DNA from: Roseovarius bejariae
GTDB lineage: Bacteria; Pseudomonadota; Alphaproteobacteria; Rhodobacterales; Rhodobacteraceae
Reading direction: 5' to 3'
DNA: 64,000 nt
NCBI RefSeq assembly: GCF_009669325.1
Contig: NZ_SZWE01000001.1
Span: 744,402 to 808,401, forward strand
Below, piece by piece: positions 17,569 to 25,525 of the stretch (positions are counted from its first letter, which is position 1; every line of letters begins with the position of its first letter). Position numbers and translations under genes: made by a program. The notes beneath the pieces were generated by a model, which was not told the DNA's origin, ran no database searches, and saw only the letters and a list, made by a program, of their open reading frames with translations.

Positions 17569-18501
17569 ATGACACAGATCACCTCCCCCAACGGCACCCC
17601 CGTCAGCCGCTTCGCCTTTGGCACCATGCAATTCGGTGGCCGCGCCGACGAAGGCGAAAGCCGCGCCATGTTCGAAGCCTCTCTGAAAGCCGGGATCACC
17701 CATTTCGACACCGCCTATGTCTATAACGACGGCGCCTCGGAAACCCTGTTGGGCCGCTTCGCCGCGCCCCACCGCGAGGACCTCGTGATCGCCACCAAGG
17801 CCGGGTACACCGGTGGCGCAGGGCGCGATAACCTCTTGTCACAGTTCGATATTTCCCGTCAGCGGCTCAATATGGACATGGTGGACATCCTCTATCTCCA
17901 CCGCTTCGACCCCGACACCGACCTACGCGAAACGCTGGGCACACTGGCCGAACTGCGCGACGCGGGCAAGATCCGCTATATCGGCCTGTCCAACTTCGCC
18001 GCATGGCAGGTCATGAAGGCCGCCTGCATCGGCGCGGATTTCGACCTGCCCGTGGGCATCCTGCAACCGATGTACAGCCTCGTCAAACGTCAGGCCGAGG
18101 TCGAGATCCTGCCGATGTGCGCCTCCGAGGGCATCAACGTGGCCCCCTATTCCCCCTTGGGCGGCGGCCTCCTGACCGGTAAGTATGCCCAAGGCCATTC
18201 CGGCCGCCTCACCGAGGATGACCGTTACGCCGCCCGCTATGGTCAGGACTGGATGCACGAGGCCGCTAAGCACTTGAAAACTATAGCAGATGATCTTTCC
18301 GTGGCCCCGGCCACCCTTGCCGTGGCATGGGCCGCGCGCCATTCCGCCAACCCCATGCCGATCCTTTCGGCCCGGTCTGTTGAGCAACTCGCCCCGTCGC
18401 TGGCGGCACTGGATTTCGCGATGGATAACGTGCTCTACGACCGGCTTACCGCGCTTACCCCAACACCGGCCCCCGCCACCGACCGGCTTGAGGAGGGCTA
18501 A
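17569..18501 (+). CDS. Aldo/keto reductase
   Basis: A 310-residue TIM-barrel oxidoreductase. The catalytic tetrad is visible: D and Y in ITHFDTAYVYNDGASE, K in VIATKAGYTG and H in VDILYLHRFDPDTD. The C-terminal ARSVEQLAPSLAAL region binds the NADPH phosphate. It reduces an aldehyde or ketone, substrate unknown. The gene is followed after 2 bases by a methyltransferase gene, so the two are co-transcribed. The 5-base-spaced ribosome site is weak, and the ATG overlaps the stop of a six-codon upstream frame. Confidence 0.88.
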   Translation: MTQITSPNGTPVSRFAFGTMQFGGRADEGESRAMFEASLKAGITHFDTAYVYNDGASETLLGRFAAPHREDLVIATKAGYTGGAGRDNLLSQFDISRQRLNMDMVDILYLHRFDPDTDLRETLGTLAELRDAGKIRYIGLSNFAAWQVMKAACIGADFDLPVGILQPMYSLVKRQAEVEILPMCASEGINVAPYSPLGGGLLTGKYAQGHSGRLTEDDRYAARYGQDWMHEAAKHLKTIADDLSVAPATLAVAWAARHSANPMPILSARSVEQLAPSLAALDFAMDNVLYDRLTALTPTPAPATDRLEEG

Positions 18502-18503
18502 CC

Positions 18504-19163
18504 ATGCCGCGCCGCCTCAACCTGCCCGACAGCGCCTCCACCGCCACCCCCGGAGAGGATGGCCGCCTCTACGCCCCTTCCTCCGAGCGCAACGCCGCGC
18601 CGATCCTTGCGCTCCTCAAGCACCATGGCCCCACCGAGGGCCGCGCGCTGGAACTGGCCGCAGGCACCGGGCAACACGCGGCAACCTTCGCTGCCGCCCT
18701 GCCCGGCCTGCACTGGCACCCCACGGAAATCGACCCTACCCGACGCCAAAGCATTGATTCCTGGGCCAAAACCGTCACCGCACCCAACCTGCAACCGGCG
18801 ATCGAGCTTGACGCAACCGCCCCCGGTTGGGGCGCAAAACATACCGGCCAAGACCTGATCCTTCTGGTCAACCTTTTGCACCTCATCTCAACGCCCGAGG
18901 CGCGAACCCTCATCACCGAATCCGCGCAGGCCCTCGCCCCCGGTGGGCGCCTGATCCTTTACGGCCCCTTCCTGCGCGATGCCGAAGCCACCTCGGAGGG
19001 CGATGCGCAATTTCACGCCTCATTAACCGCCCAAGATCCCGAGATCGGCTACAAGGACGATTTCGACGTCATCGACTGGCTGCACGAGGCATGGCTGGAG
19101 CTTGTCGATGTGGTCGAAATGCCAGCAAACAACCTCGCCTTCGTCGCGAAGCGCCCGGGCTGA
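18504..19163 (+). CDS. DUF938 family SAM-dependent methyltransferase-like protein
   Basis: A 219-residue protein with a class I methyltransferase motif (RALELAAGTGQHAATFAAAL) and the DUF938 N-terminus with SSERNAAPILALL. The C-terminal DDFDVIDWLHEAWLELVDVV followed by MPANNLAFVAKR is also typical. The substrate of DUF938 proteins is not known. It begins 2 bases after the aldo/keto reductase stop, and both genes are probably translated from one messenger. Confidence 0.85.
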   Translation: MPRRLNLPDSASTATPGEDGRLYAPSSERNAAPILALLKHHGPTEGRALELAAGTGQHAATFAAALPGLHWHPTEIDPTRRQSIDSWAKTVTAPNLQPAIELDATAPGWGAKHTGQDLILLVNLLHLISTPEARTLITESAQALAPGGRLILYGPFLRDAEATSEGDAQFHASLTAQDPEIGYKDDFDVIDWLHEAWLELVDVVEMPANNLAFVAKRPG

Positions 19164-19231
19164 TCTGCATCAAAGACGCGGCTTGTCGCCCTGCTAAGGA
19201 CCACCCGGAACACACATTCTGGAGTCACGAT

Positions 19232-19573
19232 ATGAGCTGGAACGACAAACTCAAAGGCACACGTAACCAATTGCGCAGCCTCAATAAATGCATCCCCGAC
19301 ACCGCCCAGGCCTTCGGCGCACTCGGCAAGTCGGTGAAAGAGGGCGGCACACTCGATTTCAAATCGAAAGAGTTCGTCGCCCTCGGCATCGCCGTGGCCA
19401 CCAAATGCGAGGCCTGCATCGCCATCCATATCGAAACCCTGGTCCGCTGCGGGGCCAGCCGCGAAGAGGTCGGCGATGTACTGGCCATGTGCATCCAGAT
19501 GGGCGGCGGCCCTTCGATGATGTATGCCGCCAAGGCGCTGGAGTGCTTTGACGAACTGAGCGAAAAGGCCTGA
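19232..19573 (+). CDS. Carboxymuconolactone decarboxylase / AhpD-like family protein
   Basis: A 113-residue protein of the CMD/AhpD fold with the redox pair C-E-A-C in ATKCEACIAIHIETLVRCGA and the following helix REEVGDVLAMCIQMGGGPSM. Proteins of this type act as thiol-disulfide or peroxide-defence factors, but the actual substrate here is unknown. Start chosen at ATG 19232 after CTGGAG. The open frame upstream runs inside the methyltransferase gene and is not used. Confidence 0.86.
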   Translation: MSWNDKLKGTRNQLRSLNKCIPDTAQAFGALGKSVKEGGTLDFKSKEFVALGIAVATKCEACIAIHIETLVRCGASREEVGDVLAMCIQMGGGPSMMYAAKALECFDELSEKA

Positions 19574-19616
19574 TTTCGCAGCAATGCAGCCCAAGAAATG
19601 GATTTCCCCTTAATTC

Positions 19617-19654
19617 GTACGTGGATTCCGGTTTCACTGACCGGGACCACGTAC
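19617..19654 (+). promoter_or_regulatory. Hairpin in the leader of the DUF937-like gene
   Basis: GTACGTGG (19617-19624) pairs with CCACGTAC (19647-19654), and inside it TTCCGGT pairs with ACCGGGA, giving a nearly continuous stem with a 7-base loop. It ends 18 bases before the ATG at 19673 and just upstream of the AAAGGGG ribosome site. It may be a translational control element, the end signal of the previous gene, or an operator. Confidence 0.5.
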
Positions 19655-19672
19655 ATTTAAAGGGGATACCGC

Positions 19673-20284
19673 ATGTCGATCATGAAATTGCTTGAACAGG
19701 CCCAGGGCGGCCAGGGCCTGTCACAACTGGCCAGCCAATTCGGCCTTGATGAGGCCAAGGCGCAGGAACTGACGCAAATGCTGGCCCCGGCCATCGGTCA
19801 GGCAGCCAAGAAACGCGCCGAAGAGGGCCAGATGGAGAACGTCCTCGGCGCGATGAAGGGCGAAGATCAGGCCGCGTTCTTCGATGATGCCGCGACCGCC
19901 GCGGCGCCCGAGGCACAGGCGCAGGGCCAGAATTTCCTTGAAAACCTGCTGGGCGACAGTGCAGCCACCGAGGGCCTTGCCGCAACGCTGGCCGAAAAGG
20001 TGGGCCTCGACCAGGATACCGTCAAACAATTCATGCCCTCCGTCGCGGCCATGGCCCAGGGCGGTCTGCAAAAGCAAATGCCGGACGACCAGATTGACGG
20101 CATGATGCAAGCGGCCCAACCGCAGCAATCCGGCGGCGGGATCATGGGCATGATCGGCGGGTTGCTGGGCGGCAACAAGGGCGGCGAGGCGCAAAACGAC
20201 ACCCTCGGGATGCTCAACCAAATGCTCGACGCCGATGGTGACGGCAACGCCATGAACGACATCCTCGGCAAGTTCATGCGCTGA
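19673..20284 (+). CDS. DUF937-like protein
   Basis: A 203-residue protein with the DUF937/YidB-like pattern: SQLASQFGLDEAKAQELTQM near the N-terminus and a second similar unit, AEKVGLDQDTVKQFMPSVAA, around residue 110. The C-terminus is glycine-rich (GGGIMGMIGGLLGGNKGG) and ends with an aspartate-rich DADGDGNAMNDILGKF that resembles a single EF-hand-type loop. No signal peptide is seen. Function of the family is not established. A hairpin lies in its leader and a strong terminator follows. Confidence 0.78.
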   Translation: MSIMKLLEQAQGGQGLSQLASQFGLDEAKAQELTQMLAPAIGQAAKKRAEEGQMENVLGAMKGEDQAAFFDDAATAAAPEAQAQGQNFLENLLGDSAATEGLAATLAEKVGLDQDTVKQFMPSVAAMAQGGLQKQMPDDQIDGMMQAAQPQQSGGGIMGMIGGLLGGNKGGEAQNDTLGMLNQMLDADGDGNAMNDILGKFMR

Positions 20285-20302
20285 ATCTCGCTTTGAAGTC
20301 CC

Positions 20303-20336
20303 GCAAAAGGGCCACGCTCCGCCGTGGCCCTTTTGC
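20303..20336 (+). terminator. Rho-independent terminator after DUF937-like gene
   Basis: GCAAAAGGGCCACG pairs perfectly with CGTGGCCCTTTTGC (14-base stem) directly after the stop codon; the A and T runs are inside the stem, so it can work on both strands. Confidence 0.88.
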
Positions 20337-20412
20337 GCTTCATCCGACAGCTTGACAACACGCGCCCCGCGCCCGACGCTTCGTGCCATACACGCTATCC
20401 AAGGGGGCACTC

Positions 20413-21162
20413 ATGCGCGCGGTTCTTGCCCTTGCTTTCATCGCGATCACCACCTTCGGCCTGCCTGCCCCGGCGCAAAACGCCTTTGGTGACAGTGACC
20501 CGGTCGATTTTCCCCGCCCCGCACCACAAGACTTCCCCATCCACGGAATCGACGCCGCCCGCTTTCAGGACCACATCGACTGGCGGCGGGCCAAGCGCGC
20601 GGGCACCCGCTTTGCTTTCGTCAAGGCCACCGAGGGCGGTGACCTTCTGGATGCGGAATTCGCCACGCATCTCAATGGCGCACTACGGGCGGGTGTGCCG
20701 GTCGGGGCTTATCACTTCTACTATTTCTGCACGCCGCCACGGGTGCAGGCCCGCTGGTTCATCCGCCACGTGCCGAAACGGCGCGGCATGTTGCCCCCGG
20801 TGCTGGACATGGAATGGAACCACCACTCCCCCACCTGCCAACACCGCCCAAATGGCGCGCAGGTGCGCAAATCTGCCAAGATTTTCCTTCGAATTCTCGA
20901 AAACCACTACGGCCAACGCCCGATCGTCTATACCACCCCGGGCTTTGACCGCGATACCGGCCTCACCCGGCTCAGGGGCTATGATTTCTGGCTGCGCTCC
21001 ACCGCCGAAACCCCGGCACAGACCTTTCCGGGGCAAGGCTGGCGTTTCTGGCAATATACCGGCACCGGCCTTGTCCCCGGTATCACCGGCCACGTCGATA
21101 TCAACGTCTTCAACGGCAGCCGCGCCGACTGGCGCCGCTGGTTGTCTCAAAACTTAAACTGA
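20413..21162 (+). CDS. Secreted GH25 family lysozyme
   Basis: A 249-residue protein. Start chosen at ATG 20413 behind AAGGGGGC, which gives a signal peptide (MRAVLALAFIAITTFGLPAP, cleavage near AQNA). The mature domain is glycoside hydrolase family 25: HGIDAARFQDHIDWRRAKR, FAFVKATEGG, GAYHFYYFC, and the catalytic aspartate/glutamate pair in PPVLDMEWN; the C-terminus GHVDINVFNG is also typical. It cleaves peptidoglycan. It is followed after 9 bases by a second secreted-protein gene, so the two may be co-expressed. There is no sign of a prophage around it. Confidence 0.9.
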   Translation: MRAVLALAFIAITTFGLPAPAQNAFGDSDPVDFPRPAPQDFPIHGIDAARFQDHIDWRRAKRAGTRFAFVKATEGGDLLDAEFATHLNGALRAGVPVGAYHFYYFCTPPRVQARWFIRHVPKRRGMLPPVLDMEWNHHSPTCQHRPNGAQVRKSAKIFLRILENHYGQRPIVYTTPGFDRDTGLTRLRGYDFWLRSTAETPAQTFPGQGWRFWQYTGTGLVPGITGHVDINVFNGSRADWRRWLSQNLN

Positions 21163-21171
21163 GGAATACCC

Positions 21172-21738
21172 ATGCTGTTTCGCCTCGCCCCCCTCGCCCT
21201 TTCCTTGCTGCCGGCCCTTGCACAGGCCGAATCCCTTGGGATCAGGTTCAACGAAATTTCGCCGGGCACCGAGTTTTACTATGAAGGTCACGGCAAGCTC
21301 GGCGTGGACAAGATGGACCGCTATGTCGGCGTGAGAAACGGCAAGCACGAATTTCAAAGTTTTTTCCCGCGCCAAGGCAGCTACGGCAAACTGTTCCGCA
21401 TCTCTCGGTATGACAGCCAAGGCCGTTTGGTTGAAATTGAAAAAATCGGCGTCGGCACGCTTACCCGCTTTGTCCCCTTCCATTGCGACAGGTCCGGCCA
21501 ATGCAAATGCACACACGAACGCATTGTCATCAACCCCAAGCGCGGCACGCGCAAGAGCACCCGAAAACACTTCGAAATCCGCAAATCCGGGCGCAAACTC
21601 AACATCATCAGCAATGCGAATACCAACCGCCTAGAATCCTCGATCACATTGGGCGACCACAACATCGTTGTGAAAAACACAGAGGCCACGGGCAATGAAA
21701 AGGGTGGCTCGAAGCTGGTCGAAATACATAAACCATAA
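21172..21738 (+). CDS. Secreted protein of unknown function
   Basis: A 188-residue protein with a signal peptide (MLFRLAPLALSLLPALAQA, then ESLG). The mature part is basic towards the C-terminus and has three closely spaced cysteines in FHCDRSGQCKCTHER. No family recognised. It lies 9 bases after the GH25 lysozyme gene, probably in the same operon, and is followed by a bidirectional terminator. Codon use is less GC-biased than in its neighbours, which may hint at recent acquisition. Confidence 0.7.
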   Translation: MLFRLAPLALSLLPALAQAESLGIRFNEISPGTEFYYEGHGKLGVDKMDRYVGVRNGKHEFQSFFPRQGSYGKLFRISRYDSQGRLVEIEKIGVGTLTRFVPFHCDRSGQCKCTHERIVINPKRGTRKSTRKHFEIRKSGRKLNIISNANTNRLESSITLGDHNIVVKNTEATGNEKGGSKLVEIHKP

Positions 21739-21781
21739 CGCTAATTCTTGTGGGCAAACTGCCGCCCTACATCCCAAAATG

Positions 21782-21818
21782 AAAAGCCCCGCGGCCATCT
21801 CTGGACGCGGGGCTTTTT
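21782..21818. terminator. Bidirectional terminator
   Basis: AAAAGCCCCGCG pairs with CGCGGGGCTTTTT between the convergent unknown secreted-protein gene and the dimethylglycine dehydrogenase-like gene. The stem is flanked by A and T runs and can serve both strands. Confidence 0.88.
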
Positions 21819-21836
21819 GATTGTGACGCGCGGGGC

Positions 21837-24335
21837 TTACCCGTCGACGCGGATCACCTCGTTTTTCGGGTCATAGGGGCTGTCCTCAACCACTTCGGCA
21901 TCCCAAAGCTGATCCATGATCTTGACCTTCAGCTTCTGACCGACCTCGGCCATATCGGGGCTGACATAGCCCATGCCGATGGACTTCCCGAAATGCACCG
22001 AGTACCCGCCCGAGGTCAGGCGGCCCACCTTGGTCTCGCCATCGAACAGGGCCTCCGACCCCCAGGGATCGGCATCTTCCGGCCCGTCGATCAGAACGGT
22101 CACACATTTGACCCGAACACCCAGATCATTCATCGCATCCTTGCCGTGGAACTCCTTGGACTGGTCCACGAAACGCGGCAGGTCGGCTTCAAGCGGCGTC
22201 GCATCGCGGCCCAACTCGTGGCCAAAGGCGCGATAGGACTTCTCTTGACGCAGCCAGTTCTGCGCACGTGCGCCCACCAGCTTCATACCGTGCTTTTCAC
22301 CGGCCTTTTCCAGCAGGTCAAAGAGGTAGTTCTGCATCTCGATCGGGTGATGCAGCTCCCAACCCAACTCCCCGGTATAGGCCACGCGGATCGCCCGTAC
22401 CGGGCACATGCCCAGCTCGATGTCGCGCATCGTCAGCCACGGGAACCGCTTGTTGCCAAGCACGGTCTCGGGGTCGACGTCTTTCACGACCTCTTTGAGA
22501 ACATCGCGCGACTTCGGCCCGGCGATGGCGAAAACGCCCCACTGGGTGGTCACGTTCTCGACCGAGATATAACCGAACTCAGGCGCTTTATCCTCGGCGC
22601 ATTTGCGCAGGTAGTCACCATCGTAATCGGTCAACGCCCCGGCGGACACGAGGTAATACTCATCCTCGGCCAGACGCACGATGGTATACTCGGTGCGCGT
22701 GGTCCCTGCCGAGGTCAGCGCATAGGTCAGGTTGATGCGCCCCACCTTCGGCAGCTTGTTGCAGGTGAACCAATCGAGGAACTGGGTGGCACCCGGCCCC
22801 TTGACCACATGCTTGGTAAAGGCCGAGGCATCGATCAGGCCCGCGCCCTCGCGCACGGCCTTGGCCTCGTCCACGGCATATTGCCACCAGCCGCCGCGCC
22901 GGAACGACCGCGCGTCGTGGTCGAAGGTTTCGGGCGCATCCAGCGGGCCGAAATAGTTGGGCCGCTCGAACCCGTTGACACAACCGAACTGCGCACCACG
23001 CGCCTTCATGCGGTCATAGCTGGGCGCGGTCCGCAGCGGGCGGCAGGCCTCACGCTCTTCGTCGGGATGGTGCAGGATATAAACGTGCTCGTAAGCCTCT
23101 TCATCCTTGCGCGCCGACCATTCGGTTGTCATCCAGCTGCCAAAGCGTTTCGGGTCGAGCGAGGCCATGTCGATCTCGGCTTCGCCTTCCACCATCATCT
23201 GCGCCATGTAATAGCCGGTGCCGCCCGCGGCGGTGATGCCAAAGCTGAACCCCTCGGCCAGCCACATGTTGCGCAGGCCCGGTGCGGGACCAACCAGCGG
23301 GTTGCCATCGGGGGTGTAACAGATCGGACCGTTGAAATCGTCCTTCAGACCCACGGTTTCCGACGACGGAATCCGGTGGATCATGCTCATGTATTCCTCT
23401 TCGATCCGCTCCAGGTCCAGCGGGAAAAGATCGGCGCGGAAGCTGTCCGGCACACCGTATTCGAAGCGCGCGGGCGCGTTGCGCTCGTAGGGGCCCAGAA
23501 TCCAGCCGCCGCGCTCCTCGCGGACATACCACTTGGCATCGGCATCGCGCAGAACCGGATGCTCGCCATGGGTCTTGCGGTACTCGACAAGCGCGGGGTC
23601 GGGTTCGGTCACGATGAACTGGTGCTCCACCGGGATGGCCGGGGTCTTGATGCCCAACAGCTTCGCGGTGCGCTGCGCGTGGTTGCCGGTGGCAGTGACC
23701 ACATGCTCGGCGGTGACGACCATCTGCTCCTCGGAGGGCACAAGGTTGCCACCCTTCTCGACCATCTTGGTCAGGGTCACTTCCCAGGCTTCACCGTTCC
23801 AGTGATAGGCATCCGCCTGCCACTTGCGCTCGATCGTGACACCACGCTGGCGCGCGCCCTTGGCCATCGCCATGGTCACGTCGGCCGGGTTGATATAGCC
23901 ATCGGTCGGGTGATAGATCGCGCCGACCAGATCCTCGCAGTTGACCAGCGGCCAGCGGTCCTTGATCTGCGCCGGGGTCATCCACTCGTACGGCACGCCC
24001 ACGGTGTCGGCCGTGGCGGCATAAAGGCGGTACTCGTCCATCCGCTCTTCGGTCTGCGCCATGCGCAGGTTGCCCACCACGCTGAAGCCCGCGTTGAGGC
24101 CGGTTTCTTCCTCGAGCGACTTGTAGAATTTCACCGAATAATCGTGAATGTGGGTCACGGCATAGGACATGTTGAACAGCGGCAACAGGCCAGCCGCGTG
24201 CCATGTCGAGCCACTGGTCAACTCATCACGTTCCAACAACACCACATCGTCCCAACCGAACTTGGCAAGGTGATAGGCAATCGAGGTGCCGATGGCGCCA
24301 CCACCGACGATCAAGGCTTTGACTTGGGTTTTCAT
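21837..24335 (-). CDS. Dimethylglycine/sarcosine dehydrogenase-like flavoprotein with GcvT domain
   Basis: An 832-residue fusion. The N-terminal half is a DAO-type FAD domain (KALIVGGGAIGTSIAYHLAK; the histidine in GSTWHAAGLL corresponds to the covalent FAD site of DMGDH). The C-terminal half from about residue 430 is a GcvT-like folate-binding domain ending with a barrel (VGRLTSGGYSVHFGKSIGMG). Such enzymes demethylate N-methylated amino acids such as dimethylglycine and pass the one-carbon unit to tetrahydrofolate. Start ATG 24335 follows AAGGAG. The gene is monocistronic. Its exact substrate is inferred. Confidence 0.85.
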   Translation of the reverse strand: MKTQVKALIVGGGAIGTSIAYHLAKFGWDDVVLLERDELTSGSTWHAAGLLPLFNMSYAVTHIHDYSVKFYKSLEEETGLNAGFSVVGNLRMAQTEERMDEYRLYAATADTVGVPYEWMTPAQIKDRWPLVNCEDLVGAIYHPTDGYINPADVTMAMAKGARQRGVTIERKWQADAYHWNGEAWEVTLTKMVEKGGNLVPSEEQMVVTAEHVVTATGNHAQRTAKLLGIKTPAIPVEHQFIVTEPDPALVEYRKTHGEHPVLRDADAKWYVREERGGWILGPYERNAPARFEYGVPDSFRADLFPLDLERIEEEYMSMIHRIPSSETVGLKDDFNGPICYTPDGNPLVGPAPGLRNMWLAEGFSFGITAAGGTGYYMAQMMVEGEAEIDMASLDPKRFGSWMTTEWSARKDEEAYEHVYILHHPDEEREACRPLRTAPSYDRMKARGAQFGCVNGFERPNYFGPLDAPETFDHDARSFRRGGWWQYAVDEAKAVREGAGLIDASAFTKHVVKGPGATQFLDWFTCNKLPKVGRINLTYALTSAGTTRTEYTIVRLAEDEYYLVSAGALTDYDGDYLRKCAEDKAPEFGYISVENVTTQWGVFAIAGPKSRDVLKEVVKDVDPETVLGNKRFPWLTMRDIELGMCPVRAIRVAYTGELGWELHHPIEMQNYLFDLLEKAGEKHGMKLVGARAQNWLRQEKSYRAFGHELGRDATPLEADLPRFVDQSKEFHGKDAMNDLGVRVKCVTVLIDGPEDADPWGSEALFDGETKVGRLTSGGYSVHFGKSIGMGYVSPDMAEVGQKLKVKIMDQLWDAEVVEDSPYDPKNEVIRVDG

Positions 24336-24421
24336 GACCGACGACTCCTTGGGTCCATGCATTAGGAGATATCTATCACGCCTGTCACACGGCGAAGGGT
24401 TCAGCCGACACAAGAAAGCAT

Positions 24422-24449
24422 AAAACCGACGCGCGGGGGCGTCGGTTTT
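24422..24449. terminator. Terminator after inositol monophosphatase family gene
   Basis: AAAACCGACGC pairs with GCGTCGGTTTT around a G-rich loop, in the gap after the stop at 24484 (minus strand) and upstream of the dehydrogenase start. Confidence 0.75.
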
Positions 24450-24483
24450 CTCTAAATCAATCCGATGAAGGGTCGGCTGGGCG

Positions 24484-25269
24484 TCAGCCCCGGATCACCT
24501 TGGCGAACTTGTCGAAAATCGCCTCGTTCGAACAAATGACCTCACCATCCTCAAGGATGTCGCCACCCTCGGTCAGCGGTTCGATCAATCCGCCCGCCTC
24601 GCGCACGATGATGATCCCCGCGGCCATGTCCCAAGCGTTCAAGCGACGCTCCCAGAACCCATCGTACCGGCCCGCCGCCACATAGGCCATGTCCAACGCG
24701 GCCGACCCCCAGCGCCGCACCCCGGCACATTCCGGCATGATCCGGGCAAGGTCCTGCAAGGTCGCGGGCAGGTCGCTGCGCCCCCCAAAGGGAACGCCCG
24801 TGGCAAAGATCGATTCGATCATCCGGCCCCGGCCCGACACGCGCAGGCGGCTTTCATTCATCCAGGCGCCCTCACCCTTCTCGGCAAAGAACAACTCGTC
24901 CTTGGCCGCGTCGTAAATGACCCCGGCCACGATCTTGCCCTTGTGCTCAAGCGCGATGGACACCGCCCAATGCGGCAGGCCATGCAGGAAGTTGGTGGTG
25001 CCGTCCAGCGGGTCCACGATCCAGCGGCGGGTGGGGTCTTCGCCCGCTTCCTCGCCGCCTTCCTCGGCCAGCCAGCCATAGGTGGGACGCGCGCCGCGCA
25101 ACTCCTCCTTGAGGATCGCCTCGGCGGCCAGATCGGCCCGGCTCACGAAATCGCCTGCGCCTTTCATGCTGACCTGAAGGTTCTCGACCTCGCGGAAGTC
25201 CTTGACCAGGGACCGCCCCGCCTTGCGCGCGGCTTTCATCATGATGTTGAGATTGGCACTGCCCGGCAT
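24484..25269 (-). CDS. suhB: Inositol monophosphatase family protein (SuhB-like)
   Basis: A 261-residue protein with the metal-dependent phosphatase motifs WLAEEGGEE, WIVDPLDGTTNFLHGLPHWA and a C-terminal LNAWDMAAGIIIVREAGG. These are the three lithium-sensitive phosphatase signatures. Members hydrolyse myo-inositol-1-phosphate or related sugar phosphates, and SuhB also takes part in rRNA antitermination. Start ATG 25269 chosen because GGAGCC is upstream and the protein N-terminus matches the family; the frame upstream has no good start. Divergent from valS. Confidence 0.9.
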   Translation of the reverse strand: MPGSANLNIMMKAARKAGRSLVKDFREVENLQVSMKGAGDFVSRADLAAEAILKEELRGARPTYGWLAEEGGEEAGEDPTRRWIVDPLDGTTNFLHGLPHWAVSIALEHKGKIVAGVIYDAAKDELFFAEKGEGAWMNESRLRVSGRGRMIESIFATGVPFGGRSDLPATLQDLARIMPECAGVRRWGSAALDMAYVAAGRYDGFWERRLNAWDMAAGIIIVREAGGLIEPLTEGGDILEDGEVICSNEAIFDKFAKVIRG

Positions 25270-25410
25270 CGGATGGCTCCTTTGATTCAAACCGCGCGTA
25301 TACGCCCAGCCCGCCCGCGCTGCAAGGCCCTCGCCGTCCAATCAAGCGGAGCGGCTGCGCCGCACAGGTTTGTTTGAGAATGGGGGCTCTGCCCCCGCCG
25401 CCCTACGGGC

Positions 25411-25442
25411 GACTCCCCCGGAGTATTTCGGGAAAGATGAAA
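25411..25442. repeat. CTCC..GGAGTATTT half element
   Basis: GACTCCCCCGGAGTATTT then CGGGAAAGATGAA. The same half element in inverse orientation is at 53584-53618, and its core is shared with the hairpins at 7008 and 12331. It lies in the 256-base divergent gap between the phosphatase gene and valS; a short GGGGGCTCTGCCCCC hairpin is just before it. Confidence 0.65.
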
Positions 25443-25525
25443 GGGGGTGGGAGTGGCCCCTTTCCCTTGGGCTGCGCATTGGGTAGATGACCCTGGAAGA
25501 CCGATCAGATCACGGGGACCGCGCC

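Noticed and set aside
21993..24365. 790-codon plus-strand open frame opposite the DMGDH-like gene
   Set aside because: Antisense shadow; the opposite strand carries the FAD and GcvT motifs.
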